A stretch of 64,000 nt of DNA from Nocardia albiluteola (lineage in GTDB: Bacteria; Actinomycetota; Actinomycetes; Mycobacteriales; Mycobacteriaceae): the NCBI RefSeq assembly GCF_018860155.1, contig NZ_JAHKNI010000001.1, forward strand, positions 1,023,311 through 1,087,310. The letters are read 5' to 3'. The notes under the pieces are model-generated. The model made no database searches. It was given only the letters and a program-made list of their open reading frames with translations, and had not been told where the DNA came from. Positions 50,934 to 61,002 of this stretch are shown piece after piece. How positions within the stretch are numbered: position 1 is the first letter of the stretch; the number at the start of each line of letters is the position of its first letter. The translations under genes were made by a program, and so were the position numbers.

Positions 50934-53900
50934 GTGCAGGTGAGTGTGCTGGGGCCGGTGCGGGTCCGTTCCGAGGACGGGACGGTCGTGGATATCGGAG
51001 GCGTGCGGCTGCGGATGCTGCTGGCGCGGCTCGCGCTGGAACATCGGCGCGCGGTCTCGGTGGATTCGCTGATCGACGGTCTGTGGGGCGAGGATCCACC
51101 CGCGGAGGCTCCCGGCGCGCTGCAGGCGCTCGTCTCGCGGCTGCGGCGGGCGCTGGGTGCGGTGGGTGCCGTCGAGCGGGTCGGCGGGGGATACCGGCTC
51201 GGGGCGGGCCCGGGGGACACGGGCGGCGCCGTCGAGCTCGATGCCGAGCGCTTCGAGGACCTGGTCCGCCGGGGCCGCCGCGAGCTGGCCGCGGATGACC
51301 ATACCGCCGCGGCGGCGAATCTCGATGCCGCACTGCGGTTGTGGCAGGGCCCGGCGCTGGCCGATGTGCGCGAGGCGCCGTTCGCGCGCGACGCCGCCAC
51401 CCGGCTGGACGAGCTGCGCGCGGCGGCGGCCGCGGACCGCTTCGATGCCGAACTGCGCCTGGGCCACCACGACGAGGTGCTGCCGGATCTCGAGGCGGCC
51501 GCGGCCGAGCAGCCGTTGAGCGAGCGCCTGGCGGCCCTGCGGATGCGTGCGCTGGCCGCGGCCGGGCGTCAGGCCGGCGCCCTGGAGGCCTACGAGGCGA
51601 TCCGCGCCCGGCTCGGCGACGAGCTGGGCATCGATCCCTCGGCCGAGCTGCGCGAGACCCATATGGCGCTGCTGCGCGGCGAATTCGAGCGCCCGCGGGC
51701 CCGCGTCGAGCCGCCTGCCCGCAGGCTCCCGGCGCAGCGGACCAGCTTCGTCGGCCGATCGGACGAATTGCGCCGTCTGGCAACGCAACTGGCGGACTCG
51801 CGGCTGGTGACGATTGTGGGGCCCGGCGGTGCCGGGAAGACGCGCCTGTCCCTGGAGGCGATCTCCCGATCCGGCCACGAACGGGTCTGGTTCGTGCCGC
51901 TGGCCGGGGTGAGCGCGCCCGAGCAGCTGACCGACGCCGTCGCGGGGGCGCTGCACAGCCTGTCCGGCGCACCGGCGGGCGCGGCCGACCCGATCGACCG
52001 GCTGGCCGGGCTCCTGGACGTCGGGGCGGCAATTCTGTTGCTGGACAACTGCGAACACCTGATCCAGCCGGTCGCCGAGCTGGCCGAGGAACTGCTCGAC
52101 CGGCTGCCGCTGTTGCGGATCCTCGCGACCAGCCGCGAGCCGTTGGCCATCGGCGGCGAGGTGCTGTGCCACCTGGGTCCGCTCGAGGTACCGGCGGACA
52201 CCGCGGATCTCGCGCAGGCGGCGCAGAACCCGGCCGTGCGGCTGTTCCTCGACCGGGCCGCCGCCGTACGCCCGGACTTCGTCCTGGATGCGCACACCCT
52301 GGCTCCCGTCGCAGAGATCTGCCGCCAGCTCGACGGCATACCGCTGGCCCTCGAGCTCGCCGCGGCGCGGCTGCGGGGGATGAGTGTCGAGCAGATCGCC
52401 CAGCGGCTCGGCGATCGATTCCGGCTGCTCACGTCCGGTAGCCGCACCGCGCTGCCGCGGCAGCGCACGCTCGAGGCGCTGGTCGAATGGAGCTGGGACC
52501 TGCTCACCGAGCCCGAGGCCACGCTGGCCCGCCGCCTCTCGGCCTTTCCGGGCGGGGCGAATCTCGAGGCGCTGGAGGCGATCTGCGCCGACGACTCGCT
52601 GCCCGCCGCCGATATTCTCGATCTCGCCGGCACCCTGGTCGAGAAGTCCCTCGTGCGGTCCACCGGCGGCGAGTCGCCCCGGTACGGGATGCTGGAGACG
52701 ATCCGCGCGTATGCGGCCGACCGGCTCGAACGGTCCGGCGACGAGCTGTCGGATCGATTTGCCGCACACTACCTTTCGGTGGCACAACGCTACGAGCCGA
52801 AGCTGCGCGCCGGCGAACAGCTCGGCGCCATAGCGGTATTCGACGCCGAGCACGAGAACATGGTTTCCGCGCTGCGGGCACAGCCCGTCGCGCGGGATCC
52901 CGCGTTGCTGTCCCGCTTCGTCGCCGCGATGTTCTGGTATTGGGGGATTCGCGGCATGAGTGGCCAGTTCGAGGCCTTCGTCGATGCCGCCCTCCGTTCG
53001 GGCGACGCACTGCCCGAGGACGACCGCAACGCGCTGCGCGTGGTGCGGCTGATGGCGGGCAGCCCGGTCCTCGAATCCGATTCGGCGCGAACACTACTGC
53101 AGGATTGCCTGGCCGGGCGGGCGCAGGAATACCATCCCGTCCTGCCGGTGTGGGTGCTGCTGCTGGCGTACCGCACCGGCAATTCCGATCTCGCGCAGGC
53201 CCAGGTCGAGCGCGCACTCAGCGGGCCCGATCCCTGGGTGCGGGCCAGCGTGTACCTGATGCAGGATTTCGCGCTCACCGAGGACGGCGAACAGCCCGTC
53301 GGCGCGCACGCGCGGCGGGAGGCACTACGCGAGTTCGAGATCGTGGGCGATCGCTGGGGCCTGCGCATGGCCCTGCTCGCAATCGGCCGGGACCATTCGC
53401 TCCATGGCGATCACGCCGCCGCCACCGCGTTATTCGAACGCGCGGCGCGGGTGGCCGCCGAACTCGGCACCGAGGACGACATCACCGAGGCCCGCACCGC
53501 GACGGTGCGTGAGCGGATGCGCGGCGGCGACAACGACCGCGCCGCGGCGGACATCGAGGAGACCCGGCGCGAGGCGGCCGAGCGCGGGCTGGCCCGGCTG
53601 GGCGCAGGCCTGCTGCTGCCCCTGGCCGAATTGCACCGCCGCCGAGGCGACTTCACCGCGGCCGCCGAAACTCTCGACCTGCTGGCAACCCAGGTTCGGC
53701 GACTGCCGTACCCCGAGACCATCGCCGCGGACCTGATCACGGGCGCCCGCATGGCGATCCGCCTGGCGCAACGCGACGCTGCCGGCGCCCGCGAACTCCT
53801 GCCGCGCGCGGCCCGAGGTTCCTTCGCCCAGGGGCACGCCGAAGCACTCGCGCAGGCCGCCGAGCAGGTGGCCGAACTGCTTGCGCTGGAGAAGGATCCG

Positions 53901-54104
53901 GAGAACGCGGCAGTCGCCCTGGGCATGAGCGAGGCGATCCGCGGCCGATTCGACGACGGCGACCCGGGCCTGCGCGCCCTGCTCTCCACACTCGGAGGGA
54001 AACTCGACGACACCGACTACAGTGCCGCCTACGGCCGCGGAAGAGATCTACCCAGGGCCAAGGCTTTGCGCAGACTGGCCGAAATGACGGATCAATCTGC
54101 GTAA
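50934..54104 (+). CDS. Second AfsR/SARP-type regulator with NB-ARC ATPase
   Basis: This 1056-residue protein has an OmpR-type winged HTH (VSVLGPVRVRSEDGTVVDIG at the start), a BTAD domain (about residues 100-250), NB-ARC with IVGPGGAGKTR (about 293), ILLLDNCEHLI and DGIPLALELAAARLRGMS, then a helical TPR-like C-terminus. GTG start after GGAGG. The 3' end seeds a tandem repeat. The serine hydrolase gene downstream is convergent. Confidence 0.88.
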   Translation: MQVSVLGPVRVRSEDGTVVDIGGVRLRMLLARLALEHRRAVSVDSLIDGLWGEDPPAEAPGALQALVSRLRRALGAVGAVERVGGGYRLGAGPGDTGGAVELDAERFEDLVRRGRRELAADDHTAAAANLDAALRLWQGPALADVREAPFARDAATRLDELRAAAAADRFDAELRLGHHDEVLPDLEAAAAEQPLSERLAALRMRALAAAGRQAGALEAYEAIRARLGDELGIDPSAELRETHMALLRGEFERPRARVEPPARRLPAQRTSFVGRSDELRRLATQLADSRLVTIVGPGGAGKTRLSLEAISRSGHERVWFVPLAGVSAPEQLTDAVAGALHSLSGAPAGAADPIDRLAGLLDVGAAILLLDNCEHLIQPVAELAEELLDRLPLLRILATSREPLAIGGEVLCHLGPLEVPADTADLAQAAQNPAVRLFLDRAAAVRPDFVLDAHTLAPVAEICRQLDGIPLALELAAARLRGMSVEQIAQRLGDRFRLLTSGSRTALPRQRTLEALVEWSWDLLTEPEATLARRLSAFPGGANLEALEAICADDSLPAADILDLAGTLVEKSLVRSTGGESPRYGMLETIRAYAADRLERSGDELSDRFAAHYLSVAQRYEPKLRAGEQLGAIAVFDAEHENMVSALRAQPVARDPALLSRFVAAMFWYWGIRGMSGQFEAFVDAALRSGDALPEDDRNALRVVRLMAGSPVLESDSARTLLQDCLAGRAQEYHPVLPVWVLLLAYRTGNSDLAQAQVERALSGPDPWVRASVYLMQDFALTEDGEQPVGAHARREALREFEIVGDRWGLRMALLAIGRDHSLHGDHAAATALFERAARVAAELGTEDDITEARTATVRERMRGGDNDRAAADIEETRREAAERGLARLGAGLLLPLAELHRRRGDFTAAAETLDLLATQVRRLPYPETIAADLITGARMAIRLAQRDAAGARELLPRAARGSFAQGHAEALAQAAEQVAELLALEKDPENAAVALGMSEAIRGRFDDGDPGLRALLSTLGGKLDDTDYSAAYGRGRDLPRAKALRRLAEMTDQSA

Positions 54105-54460
54105 TCCACTGTCCTACGCAGAATCGATGCCCGGCGCCGCCCTGCCGACTCAACGAGTTGGCCCGCGTAAGTCCACTGTCCTATGCATTGACTCGAGGGC
54201 TCTCGATCGTGACCGCCGACGTCTCGCCCGCGTGGCCGCCTACGGTGCGGAAAAGATCTGCCATGAACCGACGCCCGGCGCTGCCTGCCGAATTGAGAGG
54301 TCGGGCCGCGTAGTCCACTGTCCTACGCATTGACTCGGGCGCTCTCGATCGCGACCCCAGATGTCCGACTGGCCGCATATAGGCGCGGAAATGATCTGCC
54401 ACGGTCTGATTTCCGGCGCTGCCTGGCCGAATTAACGGGTCGCCCCGCGCAATTCGCCGT
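54069..54460 (+). repeat. Tandem repeat derived from the AfsR-like gene's 3' end
   Basis: The segment around the stop codon (CTGGCCGAAATGACGG, GCGTAATCCACTGTCCTACG) recurs imperfectly near 54140, 54280 and 54425. The GTCCACTGTCCTA core lies at 54171 and 54313, a period of about 142 bp. The 54105-54561 gap holds only this repeat and a hairpin. Confidence 0.7.
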
Positions 54461-54498
54461 CCTTCACTGGCGATCACCGACGGTCGAACCATCGCAAA

Positions 54499-54533
54499 GC
54501 ACCGGCCGTCCGAAACATTCGGCCAGCCGGTGC
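54499..54533 (-). terminator. Hairpin terminator after the serine hydrolase gene
   Basis: GCACCGGC and GCCGGTGC pair over 8 bp with further internal pairing, 29 bp past the minus-strand stop at 54562. Confidence 0.6.
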
Positions 54534-54561
54534 ATTTCGCGTGTGAAGTTGTGGGGTTTGA

Positions 54562-55971
54562 TCAATCGGCGATCCGGGTGAAGATGCGGCCCGCGAGGTC
54601 GACGCCCTTGATCGCGCCCGACTCGGCGCGGCTGAAGAAGCCGCGCTGGCCGACGAATGCCCCGCTGGTGATGATGTAGTTCTCGCCCTCGCCCGGCAGC
54701 AGGCCGAACTCGAAGGCCGGGTAGTCCGCCGGGATCTCCTTCTCCGACGCGGCGCGGATCTCGGGCTTGAGCGTGACCTTCAGCAGCAGGCCGGACTCGC
54801 CGACGGTGATGTCCAGGTCCATCACGTCGACCTCGTAATGCCCGACGTACTGCTGATCGGATTCCGCGTCGTAGGGCAGCGGCTCGGGATCGCGGTCGAT
54901 CACGCCCAAATAGTGCTCGAGCGCCCAGCGGATGATGGCCTGGTCGCAGGCGATGCTGTCCGGGCCGTTGGACATCACGGCGATCGCGAAGTTGCGCTCG
55001 GGCACCAGCAGTAGGTCCGCGAACTGGCCGTTGGTCGAGCCGCCGTGTGCGACGGTGCGGACCGGGCCGCCGTCGTCGGTGGCGGGGATGTCGCGCAGGA
55101 ACCAGCACAGGCCGAACCCGTCGCCGAGCGAGCTGCCGACGAGCTCGACGGTCTGCTGCTTCATCAGCTCCAGCTCTTTCGCGGGCAGTGCCTGCACGCC
55201 GTCGTCGTTGCGCCCGTTGCGCAGATGCATACGCCCCCAGCGCAGGAGATCGGTGGCGGTGGAGGCGATGTCGCCGCCCGGGTTGTTGCCGCGGGTGTCC
55301 TTCCACTGCCGGGCCACGACCAGCTCGCCCTCCTGCTCACCCGGGTTGTGCCCCACGGCGAAGCGCCGGCTGATGACGTGATCGAGCGAGTAGAAGGTCT
55401 GCCGCAGGCCGGCGGGCTCCAGCGCGAGGGTGCGCACGGCCTCCTCGAAGGTCAGCCCGGTGACCTTCTCCACGACCCGGCCGAGCAGGTTGTACGCGGC
55501 CTGGCTGTAGGAGGCGCGCTCGCCGACCGGCGCGATCTGCTCCAGCTCCGGCATCCGGGCCACGAATCCGGCCAGCGCGTCGTCGCCGTCGCCGGTCTCC
55601 ACGACCAGCCGGACACCCAGCCCGGAGGTGTGGTTGAGCAGGTTCTTCACCGTCATCGTCGCGGCGGCCCGCGCATCGGCAAGCACCAGCTCGGGCACGT
55701 AGCGGCGCACCGGCGCGTCCAGGTCGATCTTGCCCTGCGCGACCAGGTGCATCACGGTGGTCGAGGTGAACGTCTTGGCGATCGAGCCCAGGCAGAACAG
55801 CGTGTTCTCGGTGACCGGCAGCGGGTTCTCGATGCTGGTCACGCCGTGCGCGGCGAAGATCTCCCGGCCGTCGGCCCAGATGCCGACCGATACGCCGGGA
55901 ATGTTGTATTCGGTGGCGGTGCGGGCGACGAAGTCGGAGAGTGCGGCGTCGGTGTGTGCGGTGTTCGACAT
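54562..55971 (-). CDS. Beta-lactamase-fold serine hydrolase (class C/esterase-like)
   Basis: This 469-residue protein has SxxK as LGSIAKTFT, the YxN motif in YSQAAYNLLG and a KTG-equivalent HGG in VAHGGSTNGQFA. A C-terminal beta domain (about residues 370-469) follows. No signal peptide is visible, so it is probably cytosolic; an esterase or peptidase role is as likely as beta-lactam hydrolysis. Confidence 0.88.
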   Translation of the reverse strand: MSNTAHTDAALSDFVARTATEYNIPGVSVGIWADGREIFAAHGVTSIENPLPVTENTLFCLGSIAKTFTSTTVMHLVAQGKIDLDAPVRRYVPELVLADARAAATMTVKNLLNHTSGLGVRLVVETGDGDDALAGFVARMPELEQIAPVGERASYSQAAYNLLGRVVEKVTGLTFEEAVRTLALEPAGLRQTFYSLDHVISRRFAVGHNPGEQEGELVVARQWKDTRGNNPGGDIASTATDLLRWGRMHLRNGRNDDGVQALPAKELELMKQQTVELVGSSLGDGFGLCWFLRDIPATDDGGPVRTVAHGGSTNGQFADLLLVPERNFAIAVMSNGPDSIACDQAIIRWALEHYLGVIDRDPEPLPYDAESDQQYVGHYEVDVMDLDITVGESGLLLKVTLKPEIRAASEKEIPADYPAFEFGLLPGEGENYIITSGAFVGQRGFFSRAESGAIKGVDLAGRIFTRIAD

Positions 55972-56178
55972 GGTCTTTGCCTTCCAAGTTCCTGCACGAT
56001 CCGGGGGTTTCCGGTTCCTCGTGCATCCGGTATGGCAATGACTTTGTCGGGCGTCGCTGACAGCTCACCGACAGTTCACCGACAGCCAGCCCGCGAGATT
56101 GTCGGCGACTGACAGTGTACGGAAAAGCCCTGGTCAGGCGACTATCGTCCGGGCGGACCGCACGGCGACGGCATCACC

Positions 56179-57318
56179 TCAGGCGGTGCGGGAGATCTGC
56201 CCCGAGCTCCCGATGACGTCCGCGTAGTGCCCCATCAGCTCGGTGCAGATGGCGGGCCAGGTCCGGTGCTGGACCGATTTGCGTGCGGCGGCGGCGAATT
56301 TGGACCGATGCGCCGGATCCTGCAGGGAGGCAACGGCACTGGGCAGCAGTTCGCTGAAGCGATCTACCGGCAGCAGATATCCGTTGCGGCAGTGCGAGAT
56401 CAGATCGCGCGGACCGCCCGCGGCGGGGCCGATCACCGGCACCCCGCTGGCCAGGGCCTCCTGCACACCCTGACAGAACGTCTCGTGCTCCCCGGCGTGC
56501 ACCATCACATCGAGGCTGGCATACGCCCGGGCCAGCTCCTGGCCGCCCAGTTCGCCAGTGAAGACGGCCGAGGGCATCAGCCGGGCCAGCGCGTCGCGCT
56601 GTGGACCGTCACCCACGATGACCAGCTGCACATCCGGGTCGGCGTCCAGCACCGCGAGCCGCTCCACGTGCTTCTCCGGCGCCAACCGGCCGACGAAGCC
56701 GACCACCAGCTTGCGCTCCGCCGACCAGTCCGCGTGCAGCTCCGCATCTCGCGCCGCGGGGTCGAAGCGGGCCAGATCCACCCCGCGCGCCCACCGGTGC
56801 ACCCGGGGAATCCCGTGCCGCGCAAGATCTTCCACGGCCGCCGAGGAGGGTGCCAGGGTGCGCGCCGCGCGCTCGTGAATCTTGCGGGTCCAGGCCCATG
56901 CCGCGCGCCGCGCGGGACCCAGGCCGTAGCTCTGTGCGAAGCCGGCGACATCGGTCTGGTACACCGCCACCGCGGGCAGATCCAGCCGCAGCGCCGCGGC
57001 CATGCCGCCCGCCCCCAGCAGGAACGGCGAGGCCAGGTGGACGACGTCGGCATCGAATCGCTCGATCGCGGCGGTGATGCCCGGCTGCGGCAGCCCGACC
57101 GGCAGTGAGCTGATCTTGGGCACCATCACCGCCGGCACCCGCAGCACCGGAAAGCGGCCATGGATGCGGGGGGCCGACGGCTGCCCGCGCGGGGTGTCGG
57201 GGGCAATGATCAGCGCGTCGTGACCGTGCCGGTCCAGATGCCCCAGCACCTGCAGCACGGAGTTCACGACGCCGTTCATATTCGGGAGAAACGACTCCGA
57301 GACGATCGCTACGCGCAC
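56179..57318 (-). CDS. GT4 mannosyltransferase (MgtA/PimB-like)
   Basis: This protein of about 379 residues is a GT-B glycosyltransferase: N-terminal [40 protein letters not shown], and [20 protein letters not shown] with the donor-binding EX7E. The gene order (before menG and menJ) matches mycobacterial mgtA, an alpha-mannosyltransferase for glycolipids. GTG 57318 gives the normal N-terminus; upstream GTG 57369 adds 17 atypical residues. Confidence 0.88.
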   Translation of the reverse strand: MRVAIVSESFLPNMNGVVNSVLQVLGHLDRHGHDALIIAPDTPRGQPSAPRIHGRFPVLRVPAVMVPKISSLPVGLPQPGITAAIERFDADVVHLASPFLLGAGGMAAALRLDLPAVAVYQTDVAGFAQSYGLGPARRAAWAWTRKIHERAARTLAPSSAAVEDLARHGIPRVHRWARGVDLARFDPAARDAELHADWSAERKLVVGFVGRLAPEKHVERLAVLDADPDVQLVIVGDGPQRDALARLMPSAVFTGELGGQELARAYASLDVMVHAGEHETFCQGVQEALASGVPVIGPAAGGPRDLISHCRNGYLLPVDRFSELLPSAVASLQDPAHRSKFAAAARKSVQHRTWPAICTELMGHYADVIGSSGQISRTA

Positions 57319-57383
57319 ACTTCGAGTGTGATCAACGCGCGGCGCGAGGCCGTCACGCACACATGACATGGATACGAAGTTCG

Positions 57384-57427
57384 AGCGAACATTTCCGTTC
57401 GCTGCTGCTCCCCACCGGCTCGGTGGG
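57384..57427 (-). terminator. Two adjacent hairpins after the DUF3592 gene
   Basis: CCCACCG-GCT-CGGTGGG (57411-57427) is a perfect 7-bp stem 5 bp past the stop at 57433, followed on the minus strand by AGCGAAC-N6-GTTCGCT (57384-57403). Confidence 0.55.
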
Positions 57428-57432
57428 CGAAC

Positions 57433-57909
57433 TCAGGCCGATTGCGGGGTCTTGTCCGCCGTGCGCGGCCCGCGCAGGCGCATGCGGCGTAGCAACCACA
57501 GGATCGGCAGCGCGACAGCCCACACCACCACGATCACCGACAGCGCCGGGACGATCGCGACCCGCGCATCGCGCCCGGCCACCCGTACCAGATCCGGATC
57601 GGCGCGCTGATACTCGACGTTGATGTGCTCGCCCACCGTCAGCTTGGTCGGATACAGGATGCCGAGGCGAGGGTTGTGCGTCACGCCGTCGGGGGTGACG
57701 AAAGTCACTGCGGAGCGCAGCCGCCCGGCCGAGAGCACCTCGGCGCTGGTCGCACCCATATCCGAATTGATCGTCATATCGTCGCGCCAGGCCGCCAGCA
57801 CCAGTAGCACCGCCAGCACACTCAGCGCCGTCGCGGTGACGAGGACACCGATCCGGGTCCGCCGCAGGCGGATCGAACGCCGGTGATCAGACTGGCTGGC
57901 TTCCGACAC
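57433..57909 (-). CDS. DUF3592-type membrane protein
   Basis: This 158-residue protein has a span at about residues 20-41, an extracytoplasmic beta-rich domain (FVTPDGVTHNPRLGILYPTK, VGEHINVEYQRADPDLVRV) and a second span near 118-140. The VTPDG/GxxVxVxYxPxxP pattern is typical of DUF3592. Function is unknown. Confidence 0.75.
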   Translation of the reverse strand: MSEASQSDHRRSIRLRRTRIGVLVTATALSVLAVLLVLAAWRDDMTINSDMGATSAEVLSAGRLRSAVTFVTPDGVTHNPRLGILYPTKLTVGEHINVEYQRADPDLVRVAGRDARVAIVPALSVIVVVWAVALPILWLLRRMRLRGPRTADKTPQSA

Positions 57910-57948
57910 CGCTTCAGGCTATTGCATCGGTCCGATAGCGTTGCGTCC

Positions 57949-58455
57949 ATGTCCCGAAAATTCAGCTTCACCGTGTCTTACAGTGTCCCGGTCGAGGAGC
58001 TCCACCGGGCGTTCACCAATGACGAGCTGTGGCAGTCGCGCTTCTCCGGCGCGCAGACCGCCACCCTGGATCTGACCCATCCCGCCGGTCCCGGCACCAT
58101 CCGCATTCACATGAGCGAAAAGGCAAGGCCGGAAAAGATTCCCGCGCTCGTGCGCAAGGTCCTCAAGAACGATCTGGTGCTCGAGCGCACCGACGACTGG
58201 GGCCCGCTCGAGGGTGACGTGGCCCGGGGTGAATTCACCGGGTCCTCCCAGGGCATCACCAGCGCCATGTCGGGCACCTACGAAATGCGTTCGACCGCGG
58301 AGGGTTCGCAGATCGAGGTGGCCGGCACCGTCTCGGTCAAGGTGCCGCTGGTGGGCGGGGCCATCGAAACGATAGCCGAGCAGCTGCAGCATCGGGTGGT
58401 CGAGAGCGAGCACAAGTTCATCGAGAAGTGGCTGGCCGCCAAGGCCGAGGCCTAG
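57949..58455 (+). CDS. DUF2505 family protein
   Basis: This 168-residue START/SRPBCC-like protein (KFSFTVSYSVPVEELHRAFT at the start, FIEKWLAAKAEA at the end) matches the DUF2505 family conserved in mycobacteria and nocardiae. ATG 57949 is used because similarity begins there. Such folds bind hydrophobic ligands; none is known here. It is followed by a strong terminator. Confidence 0.82.
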   Translation: MSRKFSFTVSYSVPVEELHRAFTNDELWQSRFSGAQTATLDLTHPAGPGTIRIHMSEKARPEKIPALVRKVLKNDLVLERTDDWGPLEGDVARGEFTGSSQGITSAMSGTYEMRSTAEGSQIEVAGTVSVKVPLVGGAIETIAEQLQHRVVESEHKFIEKWLAAKAEA

Positions 58456-58472
58456 CCCGAATCCGACGAATG

Positions 58473-58510
58473 CCTTGCGCGTGAGCCGAATTCGCGGCTC
58501 GCGCGCAAGG
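58473..58510. terminator. Bidirectional hairpin terminator
   Basis: CCTTGCGCGTGAGCCG pairs with CGGCTCGCGCGCAAGG over 16 bp (one G-T pair) around a 6-base loop, between the convergent DUF2505 and VOC genes. Confidence 0.8.
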
Positions 58511-58533
58511 TCTCGCCGCCGTGCCGCGGGGCG

Positions 58534-58983
58534 CTATTGCGCGCCCGGACCGAAATCGCCCCCTTCGTACGGCTTCTGCTGGACCAGGACCAGCCAGTTC
58601 CCGGAATTGTCCCGCATGATCGCCTCCACCCCGTAGGGCCGATCCGACGGTGGCTGCACGAATTCCACGCCCTTGGCGGTGAGCTCCTCGTAGCTCTTGC
58701 GGCAGTCGTCGGTCTGCAGCCCCAGCGCCCCGTGCGTGCCATTGGCCAGCGAGCGGCGAATCGCCTCGGCCAGTGTCTCGTCGAGCGGCGGCCCGGGCAC
58801 CATGAGGGTGATATTCAGCTCCATGTGGTCCGGATGGGCGACCGTCACCCAGCGGAATCCGTTCTCGCCCATGGTGACATCGGCCGTCTCGACGAAGCCC
58901 AGCTTCTCGACGTACCAGTTCTTGGACTCGGTCTGATCGGTCACGAACACGGTGACCAGGGAGATGTTTGTGATCGTCGTCAT
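58534..58983 (-). CDS. VOC family protein
   Basis: This 149-residue protein has two VOC units (NISLVTVFVTDQTESKNWYV then EKLGFV; GVEAIMRDNSGNWLVLVQQ). It is downstream of, and probably co-transcribed with, the AraC-type regulator gene at 59038, a common regulator/VOC pairing. Substrate is unknown. Confidence 0.85.
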   Translation of the reverse strand: MTTITNISLVTVFVTDQTESKNWYVEKLGFVETADVTMGENGFRWVTVAHPDHMELNITLMVPGPPLDETLAEAIRRSLANGTHGALGLQTDDCRKSYEELTAKGVEFVQPPSDRPYGVEAIMRDNSGNWLVLVQQKPYEGGDFGPGAQ

Positions 58984-59037
58984 ATGACAAGGCTATGAGA
59001 CCGCGTTCCGGCCGCGCTTCTCCGAAATTGCGGGAAA

Positions 59038-59478
59038 TCAGAGGCGATCGGACAGTCCGTGCATGAACACGTAGCAGCCGGGGATATGCGGCGCCCCCTC
59101 GGCAACGAACTTCGCCTGATACGCCGACGGGGACATGCCGACCAGCTCGGTGAACTTGCGGCTGAACGACCCCAGGCTGGTGTACCCGACCAGCATGCAC
59201 GCCTCGGTGACCGTGACGTTGGTCGCCCGCAGCAGGTCCTGCGCCCGCTCGATGCGCCGCTCGGCCAGGTACAGCGCCGGTGTCTTGCCGTAGGTCGCCG
59301 CGAAGCACCGCAGGAAGTGATACTTCGACACCCCTGCTTCCGCCGCGAGCCCGTCCAGGTCGAGGGGCTCGGAGTAATGACGATCGGCCAGGTCCTTGGC
59401 CCGCCTCAGGTGCGGAAGCAGGTTCTCGGGAACCTGCGTCCGCTCGCGCCGCGACCCTCCTTCGGTGCGTTTACTCAC
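59038..59478 (-). CDS. Small AraC-family regulator
   Basis: This 146-residue AraC-type protein is mostly the double HTH DNA-binding domain (LDLDGLAAEAGVSKYHFLRC, then TEACMLVGYTSLGSFSRKF), with no ligand-binding domain. It lies 54 bp upstream of the VOC gene, its likely target. The 59479-59664 gap shows no clear feature. Confidence 0.88.
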   Translation of the reverse strand: MSKRTEGGSRRERTQVPENLLPHLRRAKDLADRHYSEPLDLDGLAAEAGVSKYHFLRCFAATYGKTPALYLAERRIERAQDLLRATNVTVTEACMLVGYTSLGSFSRKFTELVGMSPSAYQAKFVAEGAPHIPGCYVFMHGLSDRL

Positions 59479-59664
59479 CGGGGTACCTGGCCTGCGTTCG
59501 GCGTTGGCCTGAGTGAGTGCCCGGCTCCGTCCCGTGGTCGGCGCATCGCCCGGGGCGCATCGGCGACGACCGTGCGATGCGGCCCGGCCCGGCTGCTCCG
59601 GCCGGTCTCCGCGCGGCCGCTACGGTGCGGCATCGACTGTCGGGGGCTCGGCGGGGCGCGTTCA

Positions 59665-61002
59665 TCAGCTGAACGGCACGAGTTCGTCGAATCGCATCGA
59701 GGTCCTGCCCGCCGCGCGCCACAGGCGGGCGGTGAGATCCGCGTCCTCCTCGGTGACCAGATTCCCCATAACGCGAACAGCGGTGTGCTGCAACAGCTTC
59801 GAGCGCATCATCGGCGGCCCGCCGGTCGGCACCATGCGCGGGTGGGTGGCCATACCGGCGATCCGGCGGGCGACGGAGAAGGTGCGGCCGTAGCGGGCCC
59901 GCAGCAGATCCGGCCACAGCGTCGTCAGATCCGGCTCGTCGAGCAGTGCGGCGAGCAGATGCCCGCCCTCGAGGCCGTAGTCGATGCCCTCGCCGTTGAG
60001 CGGGTTCACGCAGCCCGCGGCGTCGCCCACCAGCGCCCAGTTGCGCCCGGCCACATTCGAGACCGCGCCGCCCATCGGCAGCAGCGCCGAGGCCACCGCG
60101 CGGGCCGAACCCTGGAACTCCCATTCCGCGCTTCGCTGCGAAATATAATGTTGCAGCAGCGGTTTCAGTGAGATGTGCGAGGGCCGCGCCTCGGTGGCCA
60201 GGGAGCCGACGCCGATGTTCACCTCGCCATTGCCGAGCGGGAACACCCAGCCGTACCCGGGCACCAGCGTGCCCTCGGCATCGCGCAGCTCCAGATGCGA
60301 GGTGATCCATTCGTCGTCGCTGCGCGCCGAGGTCATGTAAGCCCGGGCGGCGACGCCGTACGCGTAACGCCGATGCCAGGTGCGGCCCAGTAGCTTTCCG
60401 ACCGGCGAGCGCACGCCGTCGGCGACGATCAGTGTGCGGCAGGTGATCTCGTGCACACCGTCGCCGGTCTTCACGCTCACCCCGGTGACCCGGTCTCCGT
60501 CGCGGGCCACGTCCACCACGCGCGTTCCCTCGGCCATCCGCGCGCCCCACTTCACGGCCGTCTCGCGCAGCTTGTCATCGAGTTCCATGCGCGGCACCGC
60601 GCTTCCGTACGCCGGGAACGACCCGCCCGGCCACGGCAGCAGCGCTTCGCGGCCGAACCCGGCCATCCGCAGCCCGCGATTGACCGTGTGCGCCCGCAGC
60701 CACTCGCCCAGGCCGAGATGCTCCATCTCCGCGGTGGCGCGCGGGGTCAGCCCGTCGCCGCAGGTCTTGTCGCGCGGGAAGACCGCGGCATCGGTGAGCA
60801 GCACATCGCGCCCGGACTTGGCTGCCCACGCGGCAGCCGCCGAACCCGCGGGGCCCGCGCCCACGATCAGCACGTCGGCATGTGCCGGGGGGCGCCGGGC
60901 GCCGCGCCCGGGTGCGTCCGGGGACGCGGCGGCATCGCTCGGCGCCTCGCGAACGTCGCCGGCGTGTTCGGGCGGGAGCGGTGAGGCGTCGGGTGAACCC
61001 AT
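59665..61002 (-). CDS. menJ: Menaquinone side-chain reductase (geranylgeranyl reductase family)
   Basis: This 445-residue FAD protein has VLIVGAGPAGSAAAAWAAKS, the CGDGLTPRATAEMEHLG segment with the Cys/Gly-rich active site, and GDAAGCVNPLNGEGIDYGLE. It matches the mycobacterial MenJ that saturates one isoprene unit of menaquinone. ATG 61002 is used; similarity begins about 40 residues later, so the N-terminal 40 residues are low-complexity. It is divergent from the polyprenyl synthase gene. Confidence 0.9.
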   Translation of the reverse strand: MGSPDASPLPPEHAGDVREAPSDAAASPDAPGRGARRPPAHADVLIVGAGPAGSAAAAWAAKSGRDVLLTDAAVFPRDKTCGDGLTPRATAEMEHLGLGEWLRAHTVNRGLRMAGFGREALLPWPGGSFPAYGSAVPRMELDDKLRETAVKWGARMAEGTRVVDVARDGDRVTGVSVKTGDGVHEITCRTLIVADGVRSPVGKLLGRTWHRRYAYGVAARAYMTSARSDDEWITSHLELRDAEGTLVPGYGWVFPLGNGEVNIGVGSLATEARPSHISLKPLLQHYISQRSAEWEFQGSARAVASALLPMGGAVSNVAGRNWALVGDAAGCVNPLNGEGIDYGLEGGHLLAALLDEPDLTTLWPDLLRARYGRTFSVARRIAGMATHPRMVPTGGPPMMRSKLLQHTAVRVMGNLVTEEDADLTARLWRAAGRTSMRFDELVPFS

